Positions 1 to 5,908 are shown, numbered from the stretch's first letter. The stretch is 5,965 nucleotides of DNA from Acetofilamentum sp. (GCA_020720705.1 DYOJ01000154.1:1-5965); one strand, 5' to 3'. The notes: generated by a model not told the origin, from the sequence alone. Numbers and translations: made by a program.

Positions 1-24
1 ACTTCCGAACGTTTTTACAAGCAT
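1..24 (-). CDS. 5' end of a YifB/ComM-type Mg-chelatase-like AAA+ ATPase gene (partial, runs off left edge)
   Basis: Read on the minus strand from the ATG at 24-22, the first eight codons translate as MLVKTFGS with no stop before the window edge. From memory, Bacteroidota members of the YifB/ComM magnesium-chelatase-like ATPase family commonly begin with this string (MLVKTFGSA...). That family has an N-terminal Lon-protease-like fold followed by an AAA+ module and is linked to DNA uptake or branch migration in other bacteria. Support beyond the octapeptide is positional: a TAnnTTTG -7 box on the same strand (48-55) lies 23 nt upstream of the ATG, the same distance as in front of the T9SS gene at 3219. 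No Shine-Dalgarno sequence is present, as is usual in this phylum. Eight residues cannot prove a family, so the assignment is a recognition call. Confidence 0.55.
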
Positions 25-47
25 GGATTTTGTTTATATTTATGATG

Positions 48-55
48 CAAAATTA
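48..55 (-). promoter_or_regulatory. Bacteroidota -7 promoter box for the leftward gene
   Basis: On the minus strand this reads TAATTTTG, an exact match to the Bacteroidota -7 consensus TAnnTTTG. A TTG that could serve as the -33 element lies at 80-78, 22 bp upstream. The box is 23 nt from the ATG at 24, giving a short leader. The motif is expected about once per kilobase per strand by chance in DNA this AT-rich, so its position is the main support. Confidence 0.45.
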
Positions 56-170
56 GTAAAAACATTGAAAAATCAGTCAATAATTATTAACTTGTAGAAA
101 AAATGAGCATGATATTAAAATTCTGCGTTTTTTATTTTAAATTTGCAAAGTAATATAATTGTAAATTTAA

Positions 171-204
171 TGTTGTTGTTGCTTTTGTTGTTTTTGTTGT
201 TTTT
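171..204. repeat. T/G-rich low-complexity tract
   Basis: One strand consists only of T and G apart from a single C at 182, built from irregular GTT, GTTG and T-run units (for example gttgttttt repeated back to back near 187-204). It starts 15 bp before the MITE-like element. No function is evident; tracts like this are prone to slippage. Confidence 0.6.
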
Positions 205-218
205 AAGTTTGTATAGAT

Positions 219-358
219 GAGTCCACTCCGAAAAGTCGAAATTTACCGCTAATTCACGAATTATTACGAATTTACTTTTTGTAATTAATTGGATATAAAT
301 AATTTACAAATATAAATTTCTGCATAATCCTGTCAAAAATACTATTCGGAGTGGACTC
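219..358. mobile_element. MITE-like element, 140 bp, with 18-bp terminal inverted repeats
   Basis: The left end gagtccactccgaa (219-232) is matched exactly by its reverse complement at 345-358. Extending inward to 219-236 and 341-358 gives 17 of 18 complementary positions. The 104 bp between is AT-rich, has no ORF, and contains a smaller inverted repeat (TTTGTAA 278-284 with TTACAAA 304-310). Small size, long precise terminal repeats and no coding capacity fit a non-autonomous element mobilised by a transposase elsewhere in the genome. I find no clear target-site duplication (left flank tatagat, right flank ttgaatt), so an alternative is a structural palindrome, such as a transcribed long hairpin. 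No IS family is assigned. Confidence 0.55.
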
Positions 359-470
359 TTGAATTGAATAATTTTATGATTTGAAATTTAGTTTGTTACT
401 ACAATAGTCCGTTAATAATTTTTGTAAGATATTGATTCACAGTAAATTATATAAAGATAATTTTTATTTG

Positions 471-478
471 TAGGTTTG
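471..478 (+). promoter_or_regulatory. Possible -7 promoter box upstream of yqgE
   Basis: TAGGTTTG matches TAnnTTTG exactly and is the nearest such match on the plus strand upstream of yqgE. There is no good TTTG/TTG -33 element 19-23 bp before it, and it lies 109 nt from the ATG. The implied leader would carry the 7-bp repeat at 510-551. Weak call. Confidence 0.3.
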
Positions 479-509
479 ATGGTAACTGTCTGGAATTGAG
501 AAATTTGAG

Positions 510-551
510 TCTAACATCTAACATCTAACGTCTAAATTCTAAAATCTAACG
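510..551. repeat. 7-bp tandem repeat TCTAACN, six units, upstream of yqgE
   Basis: Six heptamers in perfect register: TCTAACA (510), TCTAACA (517), TCTAACG (524), TCTAAAT (531), TCTAAAA (538) and TCTAACG (545). The first five bases TCTAA are invariant. The array ends 36 bp before the yqgE start codon. A related but degenerate heptamer series in the opposite orientation lies just after the yqgE stop (1182-1216). Confidence 0.75.
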
Positions 552-587
552 AAGTATTGTTACTAATAATTTAACTGAAAAGTAGTT

Positions 588-1181
588 ATGCAAGTGATTT
601 CAAAAGATATTTTTAAGATAGATTCCCATTTGTTGAATGCGCAAGTTGGCAGTGTTTTGCTGTCGGAGCCGTTTGCGGCGGACAGATATTTCAGCAGGTC
701 GGCTGTGTTGCTAACCGAACATAATGCCGAAGGCTCGGTCGGTTTTGTGTTGAACAAACCCTTGAACAAAACGTTGTATGATGTTGCAAATGTGGGCAGA
801 AGTTTAAAAATTCCTGTGTATTTGGGAGGACCTGTAAACCGCGACAGATTGTTTTATGTTCACAATTTAGGCAAGACTCTTCCCGAAAGTATGCCCATAA
901 AAGACGGACTTTTTTGGGGCGGTAGTTTCTCAAAGCTCATACGCATGCTTGAATCCGGCAAAGCAACCGGCGACAATGTTCGATTTTTCGCAGGATATTC
1001 CGGCTGGATTGCCAAACAATTAGAAGATGAATTGAGCAATAATTTTTGGTTGGTAACAAATCCGAAATCTATTGCCGGTCTGTTGCATCCTTCTCTCGAA
1101 ATTTGGGCATTATCATTGAACCAAATAGGCGATAAATACAGTTTTTGGACCACAGTTCCAAAAGATCCAAATTTGAATTAA
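588..1181 (+). CDS. yqgE: YqgE/AlgH family protein (UPF0301/DUF179)
   Basis: This 197-residue soluble protein matches the YqgE/AlgH family across its length. Visible family landmarks are GSVLLSEP at 21-28, the RYFSRSAVLLTEH segment at 33-45, GSVGFVLNKPL at 49-59, VYLGGPV at 77-83, DGLFWGGSF at 106-114, and the strongly conserved FFAGYSGW with QLEDEL at 133-149. It has no signal peptide or membrane segment, and its length is normal (E. coli YqgE is about 187 residues). The family is widespread; it was once proposed to regulate alginate genes in Pseudomonas, but its biochemical role remains unclear. The ATG at 588 leaves the usual short lead before GSVLL; there is no Shine-Dalgarno sequence. 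The gene stands alone, with repeat-rich non-coding DNA on both sides, so no operon partner helps with function. Confidence 0.93.
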   Translation: MQVISKDIFKIDSHLLNAQVGSVLLSEPFAADRYFSRSAVLLTEHNAEGSVGFVLNKPLNKTLYDVANVGRSLKIPVYLGGPVNRDRLFYVHNLGKTLPESMPIKDGLFWGGSFSKLIRMLESGKATGDNVRFFAGYSGWIAKQLEDELSNNFWLVTNPKSIAGLLHPSLEIWALSLNQIGDKYSFWTTVPKDPNLN

Positions 1182-1216
1182 GGAAGACGTTAGATATTAG
1201 GAATGAGACATTAGAT
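1182..1216. repeat. Degenerate 7-bp repeat downstream of yqgE, inverted relative to the upstream array
   Basis: Starting one base after the yqgE stop codon, the sequence can be read in 7-bp steps as GGAAGAC, GTTAGAT, ATTAGGA, ATGAGAC, ATTAGAT. The clear members GTTAGAT and ATTAGAT are reverse complements of the TCTAAC-type units at 510-551. An 11-bp stretch, agacgttagat at 1185-1195, is the exact reverse complement of 523-533. Confidence 0.55.
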
Positions 1217-1401
1217 TTTATTCTGAATATACTGTTTACGGTTTAAAGTTGAGAGTTTAAATTGACACAAGTGATATATTTTCAGTTAATTACATAAAAT
1301 AAAAATCTCAGCCTATCCCCGATGATAGTATAAAATCAACATATTATAAAAGGAAACCGTTATAAGTTAATTTTAGAGCGATTCTTAGCTGAAAAAAGGA
1401 A

Positions 1402-1439
1402 CGCTGATGACACGGATTTTACGGATTTTCACGGATTAA
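1402..1439. repeat. ACGGATT direct-repeat motif bordering the 16-bp array
   Basis: ACGGATTTT occurs at 1412-1420 and 1421-1429, followed by ACGGATTAA at 1431-1439, immediately before the first 16-bp unit. A related form, CGCT followed by two ACGAATT copies, occurs at 247-273 inside the MITE-like element. Motifs of this look are, from memory, common in Bacteroidota intergenic DNA; the function is unknown. Confidence 0.55.
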
Positions 1440-1679
1440 ATTTCCAAATTATCACATTTCCAAATTATCACATTTCCAAATTATCACATTTCCAAATTAT
1501 CACATTTCCAAATTATCACATTTCCAAATTATCACATTTCCAAATTATCACATTTCCAAATTAACACATTTCCAAATTAACACATTTCCAAATTATCACA
1601 TTTCCAAATTATCTCATTTCCAAATTAACACATTTCCAAATTATCACATTTCCAAATTATCAAATTTCCAAATTATCAC
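1440..1679. repeat. 16-bp tandem repeat array, 15 uninterrupted copies, abutting the rsmA start
   Basis: The unit atttccaaattatcac repeats 15 times without a gap or length change (unit starts at 1440, 1456 and so on to 1664). Ten units are identical, including the first seven. The other five differ by one base each: units 8, 9 and 12 carry T to A at position 13, unit 11 A to T at position 15, unit 14 C to A at position 16. Positions 1-12 never vary. Within the unit, ATTTCCAAAT has dyad symmetry around CC. On the reverse strand the unit splits into two 8-mers, gtgataat and ttggaaat, the first of which recurs at the right edge of the window. The array ends 13 bp before the rsmA ATG. There are no unique spacers, so it is not a CRISPR. 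Confidence 0.95.
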
Positions 1680-1692
1680 ATTCTCAGTAGAT

Positions 1693-2460
1693 ATGCACGT
1701 ACGCCCAAAAAAAAGTCTCGGACAACATTTTTTAACTGACAAGGAAATTGCTCGCAAAATTGCAGAGGCTTGCGTGGATGAAAATGCTGATTTAATGCTC
1801 GAAATAGGCGGAGGAACGGGGATTTTGACTGATTTCTTTATCCGTAACGATAATTTTTTGGTTACGGATATTGACACTGATTCCGTGCAATTTTTAAAAG
1901 AAAAATATCCTGATTTTCAAGGAAAAATACTGTCAGACGATTTTTTGCAGATAAATTTGGCGGAGAAATTCCGCAGTAAACAACTTGCCGTTATCGGAAA
2001 TTTTCCGTATAACATCTCTACCCAAATATTGTTTCAAGTTATTGAAAATCAGCAAATTGTTACTTCGCTTACCGGTATGTTTCAAAAAGAAGTTGCAGAA
2101 CGAATCGGTGCAGGTCACGGAAGTAAAACTTATGGCATATTGAGCGTACTGACGCAAATTTTTTACGATACGCACTATTTATTTACTGTCCCGCCAAACG
2201 TGTTCAACCCGCCGCCAAAAGTTAATTCAGGTGTTATTCGTTTATCTCGAAAAGCTAAGTCTTTGATAACAAGTGATTTGTATCCTGAATTTGCAAGATT
2301 TGTTAAAACCGCCTTCAATCAAAGACGAAAAATGTTGGCAAATTCACTTTCTGTTTACTTTGCTGATAAAACCGAGTTTCCTTTTTTGCAGTTACGACCG
2401 GAGCAACTGTCGGTATATCAGTTTGTTGAAATTTTCAGACTGTTTTGTGAACGAAAATAG
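1693..2460 (+). CDS. rsmA: 16S rRNA (adenine(1518)-N6/adenine(1519)-N6)-dimethyltransferase RsmA (KsgA)
   Basis: RsmA uses S-adenosylmethionine to dimethylate two adjacent adenines in the 3'-terminal helix of 16S rRNA during late 30S assembly. All family hallmarks are present in 255 residues, a normal length: KKSLGQHFLTD at 6-16; SAM-binding motif I LEIGGGTG at 36-43; the acidic end of strand 2, with TDID at 58-61, where many relatives have Glu rather than D59; the catalytic motif NFPY at 103-106 inside GNFPYNIS; QKEVAERI at 131-138; VPPNVFNPPPKV at 166-177; and the C-terminal AFNQRRKMLANSL at 207-219. The ATG at 1693 puts KKSLGQHFL at its usual distance from the start. No Shine-Dalgarno sequence is present. 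The start codon lies 13 bp after the 16-bp repeat array, so any transcript starting further upstream carries the repeats in its leader. The 3' end overlaps the next gene by 14 bp. Confidence 0.97.
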   Translation: MHVRPKKSLGQHFLTDKEIARKIAEACVDENADLMLEIGGGTGILTDFFIRNDNFLVTDIDTDSVQFLKEKYPDFQGKILSDDFLQINLAEKFRSKQLAVIGNFPYNISTQILFQVIENQQIVTSLTGMFQKEVAERIGAGHGSKTYGILSVLTQIFYDTHYLFTVPPNVFNPPPKVNSGVIRLSRKAKSLITSDLYPEFARFVKTAFNQRRKMLANSLSVYFADKTEFPFLQLRPEQLSVYQFVEIFRLFCERK

Positions 2461-3160
2461 TTTTCAAAAATATTTGACAGATTTTTTTATTTCCGAGCAA
2501 ATTCCGCCCGAGTATTTTACGCGTGTTCGTTTTTTACCATTCTCACAATATTCAGATTTTCAATACGATACAAATTTTTTCACGGTTTTTGAAGATTGGT
2601 GGGTACGACACCCTGATATTATCAAAAGTAAAATTTCGGCAATCTACGGTAAGTCTGCAACGATTTTTGCCAGAAAATGCACGGTCAAACGAGTAAATAA
2701 AGCTGAATCTGATATTTTTTTGAACGAAAATCATATCTACGGAACATCTGCATCGAAATATCGAATCGGATTGTATGCTGAAAATGAGTTAGTTGCAATT
2801 GCGACTTTTGCAGGTCTTCGAAATTTTGAAACAGGAAAATCCGCAGAATTGATACGGTATTGCAACAAAAAGTTTTCAACAGTTACGGGAGGTTTAAGCA
2901 AATTGCTCTCATATTACTCAAAAGAAATTTGCCCCGATAACATTATGACATACAATGATTTAGATTGGGGAAACGGTGATACTTACCGGAAACTCGGATT
3001 TTATGAGTGCGGTGTTAAAAACAGATTTGTTTTTTATTGCAACGTTCATTCCGGGCAACGCATAGCAAATCGATATTTTTCTGATTATGAGAATATTAAC
3101 AATTATGTTTCCTTGAAAAATTCAGGAAGTATCAAATTTATTCGGAATAAATCTAAATAA
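2447..3160 (+). CDS. Conserved GNAT-fold-like protein of unknown function, related to a phage homing-endonuclease module
   Basis: I place the start at GTG 2447 (237 residues). An in-frame ATG at 2273 would add 58 residues that lie inside rsmA and look like out-of-frame noise; a TTG at 2474 is a second option. Residues about 48-63 (FEDWW then HPDIIKSKI) and 73-78 (IFARKC) resemble the linker after VSR-like nuclease domains in phage homing-endonuclease-type proteins. The segment from NENHIYGT (93-100) through LVAIATFAGLR (115-125), ELIRYCNK (134-141), TGGLSKLL (147-154) and TYNDLDWGNG with YRKLGF (168-185) reads as a GNAT-like fold; GGLSK sits where GNATs bind the acyl-CoA pyrophosphate, and the phage-type proteins share this block. 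The C-terminus NSGSIKFI (225-232) also looks conserved. No PD-(D/E)XK catalytic set is evident. From memory, standalone proteins like this are common in Bacteroidota. The 14-bp overlap with rsmA suggests translational coupling. A nucleic-acid-modifying role is possible but unproven. Confidence 0.75.
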   Translation: MNENSFQKYLTDFFISEQIPPEYFTRVRFLPFSQYSDFQYDTNFFTVFEDWWVRHPDIIKSKISAIYGKSATIFARKCTVKRVNKAESDIFLNENHIYGTSASKYRIGLYAENELVAIATFAGLRNFETGKSAELIRYCNKKFSTVTGGLSKLLSYYSKEICPDNIMTYNDLDWGNGDTYRKLGFYECGVKNRFVFYCNVHSGQRIANRYFSDYENINNYVSLKNSGSIKFIRNKSK

Positions 3161-3188
3161 ATCGTTCCGAAATCGTTTGAAATTTTCA

Positions 3189-3196
3189 TATCTTTG
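3189..3196 (+). promoter_or_regulatory. Bacteroidota -7 promoter box for the T9SS-protein gene
   Basis: TATCTTTG matches TAnnTTTG exactly and lies 22 nt upstream of the ATG at 3219, in the 58-bp gap after the GNAT-like gene. The expected -33 TTTG/TTG is not good (gttc near 3164-3167 is the closest at proper spacing; a TTTG at 3176 is too near). Its position suggests the secreted-protein gene has its own promoter rather than depending only on read-through from rsmA. Confidence 0.6.
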
Positions 3197-3218
3197 TGAA
3201 AATCTTTATTAAATCAGA

Positions 3219-5885
3219 ATGAAAAATAAAATTACATTGGTTCTGATATCAGCTTTGCTTTTATCAGCATTAACTCTGTCGGCACAAGAAAAACTTATCC
3301 CGACAGTTCAGAAATCGGCTTATTTCGATATTTCAAAACCGTTATCGGAAATGCAAGCACTTGATAATTCAGCCGTTAGAGCATGGAAAGACGGAAAGGT
3401 AAAAAATCATTTCCGAACTCGCAAAAATGGAGTAATTGACAAAAGTTCACTTTCTCCGCAAGTGCAAACCACGCAAGGAAAGCGACAATCAAAAGGTACG
3501 ACCGTAAATTTTGAGGGGACAAACAACGGTGATAATGATTTTAATGTAGTGCCGCCGGATACGCAAGGGGATGTCGGTCCGAATCATTATGTGCAAATGG
3601 TAAACAATGTAACCGAAATTTTTGACAAAAACGGCAACTCGCTTGAAGGTCCGTTCAATTCATCTGTATTTTGGAGCGGATTTTCGGGTGCTTGGACAGG
3701 CACAAACGACGGCGACCCGATTGTTTTATACGACGAAATTGCCGACCGTTGGTTAGTTTCGCAGTTTGCTGTGGAAACAAGCAACGGAACACAATGGGAG
3801 TTGATAGCTGTTTCAACGTCTGCCGACCCGACAGGTACCTATTTTCGCTATGCTTTTGAATTTGATGATATGCCCGATTATCCGAAACTCGGAATTTGGC
3901 ATGACGGATATTATATGTCTGCAAACAGATTTGATGTAGGTTCCGGCGATTTTAACGGCGTATATGCGTGTGCTTTCGACCGGGATGCCATGCTTGCCGG
4001 CGAATCAGGTGCCGAAATGATTAAGTTTGATGTTAATGCCAACCAAGACCCGTATTCAATTCTTCCTTCGGATTGCGACGGTGTTTTTCCTGCGTCCGGT
4101 ACTCCGAATTATTTTGTTTTCGATATGGATAACGATACTTATTGGAGTTCAGACAGAATTGCAGTGTGGGCATTTACGGCAAATTGGACAACACCGGCAA
4201 ATTCTACGTTTTCACAAAAAAATTTAATAACACCCACTGTTTTTGACTCATCCTTCGGCGGTAACGATATAGTCATTGACCAGCCCTCGACTTCCGAAAA
4301 TTTGAGTGTTGTCGGCGACCGACTGATGTTCCGTGCACAATATCGAAAATTTGCTACGCATGAAGCCATCGTTTTGAGCCGCTCTGTGGATGTAGGTTCA
4401 AATCGTTCCGGAGTCAGATGGTACGAATTGCGAAAAACCGGATTAAATTGGACTTTGTATCAAGAAGGAACTTATGCCCCGACAGACGGTAACTCGCGCT
4501 GGATGAGCAGTATAGCAATGAACGGTTCCGGAGATATTGCACTTGGATATTCTGTTTCGGGTGCTTCAACGTTTCCGTCAATTCGATACACCGGAAGAAA
4601 AGCAGGCGACCCGCTCGGAGAAATGACCATAACCGAAGAAATTATCAAAGCCGGAACAGCCTCGCAGTCAGGCGGTGCCGAACGTTGGGGCGATTATTCC
4701 ATGATGAGTGTGGACCCGTCAGACGACTATTCATTTTGGTACACAACACAATATACATCGGGCAGTTGGAACTGGAAAACAAGAATTGCTAAATTCGACT
4801 TCCCATATTCCTGTGTTCCGCCCACTACCCAAGCGTCTGATTTTTCTGTAACAAACATTGCTGATAATTCGATGACTGTCAATTGGACACGCGGAAACGG
4901 GGATGCCGTTATCGTTTTGGCATCGCAAGGTTCAGCCGTAAGTAGCGTTCCCGTAAATGAAATTTCTTATACCGCAAATTCAATTTTTGGACAAGGCGAA
5001 GAGCTTGGTGACGGTAATTTTGTGGTTTATACGGGAGCAAATTCTAATGTCGAAATAACAGGTTTGCTGCCCGGAACAACCTACCAATTTGCTGTATTTG
5101 AGTATTTTCCTGCTGAGAATTGCTATTCGATAATACCTCTCGAAGGGTCAGAAACAAGCTCAGGGAATGCGCCTTGCAACTATTGTTATTCTTACGGAAA
5201 CACCAATTACGGAACAAGTATTACAAACGTACTGTTCAACGAGATTGACAACAATTCTTTGAAACCGATAGACATAAACGGCAATGCTTACAGCGATTAT
5301 ACCGATATTGCAACAACACTCATTCGAGGCGAGGTTTATCAAATATCTGTAAATTTGGACACCGACGGCGCAAATACAATTTATTCAAAAGTTTGGATTG
5401 ACTGGAATCACGATTGCGATTTTGATGATCCCGGTGAAAACTATGATTTAGGAACCGCCAACGATGTGATTAACGGCGCTACAACAAATTCGCCCAAATC
5501 AATCACCGTACCTTCTTTTGCAATAATCGGGAATACAACCATGAGAATATCTGCGCGTTACAATTCTGCACCAACTTCTTGCGGATTTGATTTTGACGGA
5601 GAAGTTGAAGAATATACCATTAACATTCAGTTACCCGAACGTATTAATTCTGTAGAAGATGCCGGTATTCTCGTAGGACCAAATCCCACAACCGGGCAAG
5701 TCAAAATTACTTTACCACAAAATGCTGATATAGAAATTTCTGATGTTACAGGTAAAGTTGTTTTAGCTCAAAAACTGTATTCCGGTGAAAACGAATTGAA
5801 TATTTCCGGAAATGCCGTTGGGGTTTATTTCTTAAAAGTCAAAATGAACAACTCCGTTTACGGAACATCAATGATTTTGAAATAG
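3219..5885 (+). CDS. Secreted multidomain protein with FN3, GEVED and T9SS type A sorting domain
   Basis: This 888-residue protein should be exported by Sec and then cross the outer membrane by the type IX secretion system. Residues 1-22 form a signal peptide (KNK, then a hydrophobic core), with likely cleavage after LSA at 20-22. A polar linker runs to about 95. Residues about 96-530 are a repetitive beta-rich region, probably a propeller, with marker motifs VVPPDTQGDVGPNHYVQ (110-126), GDPIVLYDE (165-173), DRWLVSQF (176-183), RWYELR (400-405) and RWGDYSMMSVDP (489-500). An FN3 domain spans about 535-640 (MTVNWTRGNGD; ITGLLPGTTYQFAVFEY). A GEVED domain spans about 652-804, with an acidic WIDWNHDCDFDDPGE segment (726-740, likely metal-binding) and DGEVEEYTI (793-801). 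The type A sorting domain is 808-888 (GPNPTTG 820-826, GVYFLKV 868-874). No catalytic motif is evident, so adhesin, binding protein or hydrolase cannot be separated. The gene has its own promoter and terminator candidates. Confidence 0.92.
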   Translation: MKNKITLVLISALLLSALTLSAQEKLIPTVQKSAYFDISKPLSEMQALDNSAVRAWKDGKVKNHFRTRKNGVIDKSSLSPQVQTTQGKRQSKGTTVNFEGTNNGDNDFNVVPPDTQGDVGPNHYVQMVNNVTEIFDKNGNSLEGPFNSSVFWSGFSGAWTGTNDGDPIVLYDEIADRWLVSQFAVETSNGTQWELIAVSTSADPTGTYFRYAFEFDDMPDYPKLGIWHDGYYMSANRFDVGSGDFNGVYACAFDRDAMLAGESGAEMIKFDVNANQDPYSILPSDCDGVFPASGTPNYFVFDMDNDTYWSSDRIAVWAFTANWTTPANSTFSQKNLITPTVFDSSFGGNDIVIDQPSTSENLSVVGDRLMFRAQYRKFATHEAIVLSRSVDVGSNRSGVRWYELRKTGLNWTLYQEGTYAPTDGNSRWMSSIAMNGSGDIALGYSVSGASTFPSIRYTGRKAGDPLGEMTITEEIIKAGTASQSGGAERWGDYSMMSVDPSDDYSFWYTTQYTSGSWNWKTRIAKFDFPYSCVPPTTQASDFSVTNIADNSMTVNWTRGNGDAVIVLASQGSAVSSVPVNEISYTANSIFGQGEELGDGNFVVYTGANSNVEITGLLPGTTYQFAVFEYFPAENCYSIIPLEGSETSSGNAPCNYCYSYGNTNYGTSITNVLFNEIDNNSLKPIDINGNAYSDYTDIATTLIRGEVYQISVNLDTDGANTIYSKVWIDWNHDCDFDDPGENYDLGTANDVINGATTNSPKSITVPSFAIIGNTTMRISARYNSAPTSCGFDFDGEVEEYTINIQLPERINSVEDAGILVGPNPTTGQVKITLPQNADIEISDVTGKVVLAQKLYSGENELNISGNAVGVYFLKVKMNNSVYGTSMILK

Positions 5886-5908
5886 AGGCATATCAAGCAT
5901 AAAATACC

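Larger units (their letters stand above)
25..587. other. Intergenic region between divergent genes, repeat-rich, no coding sequence seen
   Basis: This 563-bp AT-rich stretch separates the leftward gene at 1-24 from yqgE. I see no convincing gene or tRNA on either strand. It holds, in order, a minus-strand promoter candidate (48-55), a T/G-rich low-complexity tract (171-204), a MITE-like element with terminal inverted repeats (219-358), a plus-strand -7 box candidate (471-478) and six copies of a 7-bp repeat (510-551). The remaining sequence is plain AT-rich spacer. Confidence 0.75.
1182..1692. other. Intergenic region between yqgE and rsmA, dominated by tandem repeats
   Basis: This 511-bp stretch holds a degenerate heptamer series (1182-1216), about 180 bp of unremarkable AT-rich DNA (1217-1400), an ACGGATT motif cluster (1402-1439) and the 16-bp array (1440-1679). 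I find no tRNA, no clear rho-independent terminator for yqgE (only a 5-bp stem CTATC/GATAG near 1313-1328 without a T run) and no exact TAnnTTTG box on the plus strand; TAGATTTT at 1212-1219 is one mismatch off. Confidence 0.75.

Noticed and set aside
307..314. TATATTTG (minus strand), a second exact -7 box inside the MITE-like element
   Set aside because: Such matches are expected by chance in DNA this AT-rich, and no gene start lies at a suitable distance on that strand.
860..1153. Minus-strand ORF of 97 codons inside yqgE
   Set aside because: It is antisense to a gene with full-length family conservation and shows no independent motifs.
1313..1328. Terminator hairpin for yqgE (CTATC with GATAG)
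   Set aside because: The stem is only 5 bp, is not followed by a T tract, and lies over 130 bp from the stop codon.
1440..1679. CRISPR array
   Set aside because: The 16-bp repeats are contiguous with no spacers, the unit is too short, and no cas gene is in the window.
1644..1877. Minus-strand ORF of 77 codons over the array end and rsmA start
   Set aside because: It is antisense to the well-supported rsmA N-terminus, has no family resemblance and no promoter or leader support.
2273..2446. N-terminal extension of the GNAT-like protein from the ATG at 2273
   Set aside because: It lies wholly inside rsmA in another frame, and its residues look like shadow translation (no recognisable motif), whereas similarity to the family begins after the GTG at 2447.
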